64,000 bases of DNA. Origin: an uncultured Prevotellaceae bacterium (GTDB taxonomy: Bacteria; Bacteroidota; Bacteroidia; Bacteroidales; Bacteroidaceae). Made by a program: the position numbers and the translations under genes. Where the stretch lies: assembly GCA_902780025.1 (NCBI GenBank), contig CACZDV010000002.1:110196-174195 (forward strand). Reading direction: 5' to 3'. Shown here in pieces: positions 63,649 to 64,000 of the stretch (its first letter is position 1; each line of letters starts with the position of its first letter). The notes beneath the pieces are model-generated. The model was not told where the DNA came from and made no database searches. It saw nothing but the letters and a program-made list of their open reading frames with translations.

Positions 63649-64000
63649 TCAATCATACCACCAAACATACCTTTTCCAGATATGTGTGAAAAGTTCTACC
63701 CAGGCTTCTTTCTCATCATTCTGGCCAATACGGGTCTGAGCTTCATGCAACAACCTGATGGCTTCTTCCAGATCGATAATGGTCCGTCGATGATCGGCAT
63801 GAGTTCGTCCATATTTTATAAAATCAAGAATCACCATCAGTTCAGTGTTCATAGCTGTCAGCAGACCACTATAATACAATGTCCTGCCGTCCCTCCATTC
63901 TATGATTGTCCTAGCGAGATAAGGCATCATCAGATTTTTGGCCTTGTTGTGTCTGACTTTGCACAGATATTCGTCTAGGGTTTCGTCCCACTCATCCAAA
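63649..64000 (-). CDS. Conserved protein ending WWYD, copy 2 (partial)
   Basis: The open frame continues past the right edge; the last ~117 residues are seen, with about a dozen differences from copy 1 (54456-55142). Spacing to the DUF6557 remnant (35 bases) equals that in copy 1 (31 bases), so the pair was duplicated as a block. Confidence 0.65.
   Translation of the reverse strand, partial: LDEWDETLDEYLCKVRHNKAKNLMMPYLARTIIEWRDGRTLYYSGLLTAMNTELMVILDFIKYGRTHADHRRTIIDLEEAIRLLHEAQTRIGQNDEKEAWVELFTHIWKRYVWWYD

Noticed and set aside
42565-64000. A classical integron cassette array
   Set aside because: The hairpins between cassettes lack the RYYYAAC/GTTRRRY ends of attC sites, no tyrosine integron integrase is in view, and each gene has its own promoter.
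42565-64000. CRISPR array
   Set aside because: Repeats here are few, kilobases apart and contain promoters and genes, not short regular spacers.

Overview
The window looks like chromosomal DNA of a member of the Bacteroidales, most likely a Prevotella/Segatella-type organism. The evidence is many Bacteroidetes-type promoters (-7 box TAnnTTTG, often just upstream of the ATG), type IX secretion proteins (a PorZ-like propeller and a CotH protein with a sorting tail), DUF6057, DUF4254 and SusD-free carboxypeptidase-regulatory surface proteins. Species cannot be fixed from this sequence alone.

Region 1 (1-4.65 kb) is core: the end of metG, a DUF6057 membrane protein with a coupled PD40 lipoprotein, a TerC transporter, and tRNA-Arg(CCT) with its own promoter. 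Region 2 (about 4.65-10.08 kb) is a small integrated element sitting in the 3' end of that tRNA. It carries a large serine recombinase, a small serine recombinase, an XRE regulator, a zinc-ribbon membrane protein, a NUMOD3-like small protein and a Rep_trans-type replication initiator. An 8-bp repeat (GGGGTACT) marks both ends, and the tRNA's expected intrinsic terminator lies just past the right end.

Region 3 (10.1-42.4 kb) is ordinary core: a Dna2-like nuclease-helicase, an ABC ATPase, a CobD/HisC-like aminotransferase, rnc-fabF-acpP, DUF4254, GT9, rubredoxin, an Xpt-PreA fusion, mutS, surface proteins, pyrE, argH, GH16, leuS, yitT, rdgB, porZ, nadA and a pair of DNA repair genes. Between nadA and the repair genes is a cluster of DnaA boxes that could be oriC. 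Throughout this region short 7-8 nt tandem repeats and one 76-bp inverted repeat have invaded coding sequence in frame (helicase, leuS, porZ signal peptide, yitT, DUF6057, PD40 lipoprotein).

Region 4 (42.4-64 kb) is the accessory part, visibly more AT-rich, with every gene on the minus strand. It is a modular array. Two successive units share a frame of genes in the same order: a WWYD-ending 228-aa protein, a DUF6557-like protein, a 73-aa protein, a two-gene DUF262 pair, a PLD-family protein and a terminator-hairpin-plus-promoter element. The frame genes at the edges are nearly identical between units, while the DUF262 pairs are strongly diverged and the remaining cargo differs (metallophosphoesterase, ADP-ribosylglycohydrolase, HAD phosphatase, AAA+ ATPase, unknowns). 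Gene remnants (PLD, DUF6557, an exonuclease-like scrap) show repeated recombination. Each DUF262 pair has one member with a C-terminal HNH-like (DUF1524-type) motif and one without, which suggests a two-subunit relative of GmrSD-type restriction. This array is the best candidate for an undescribed system; a defence role is inference.
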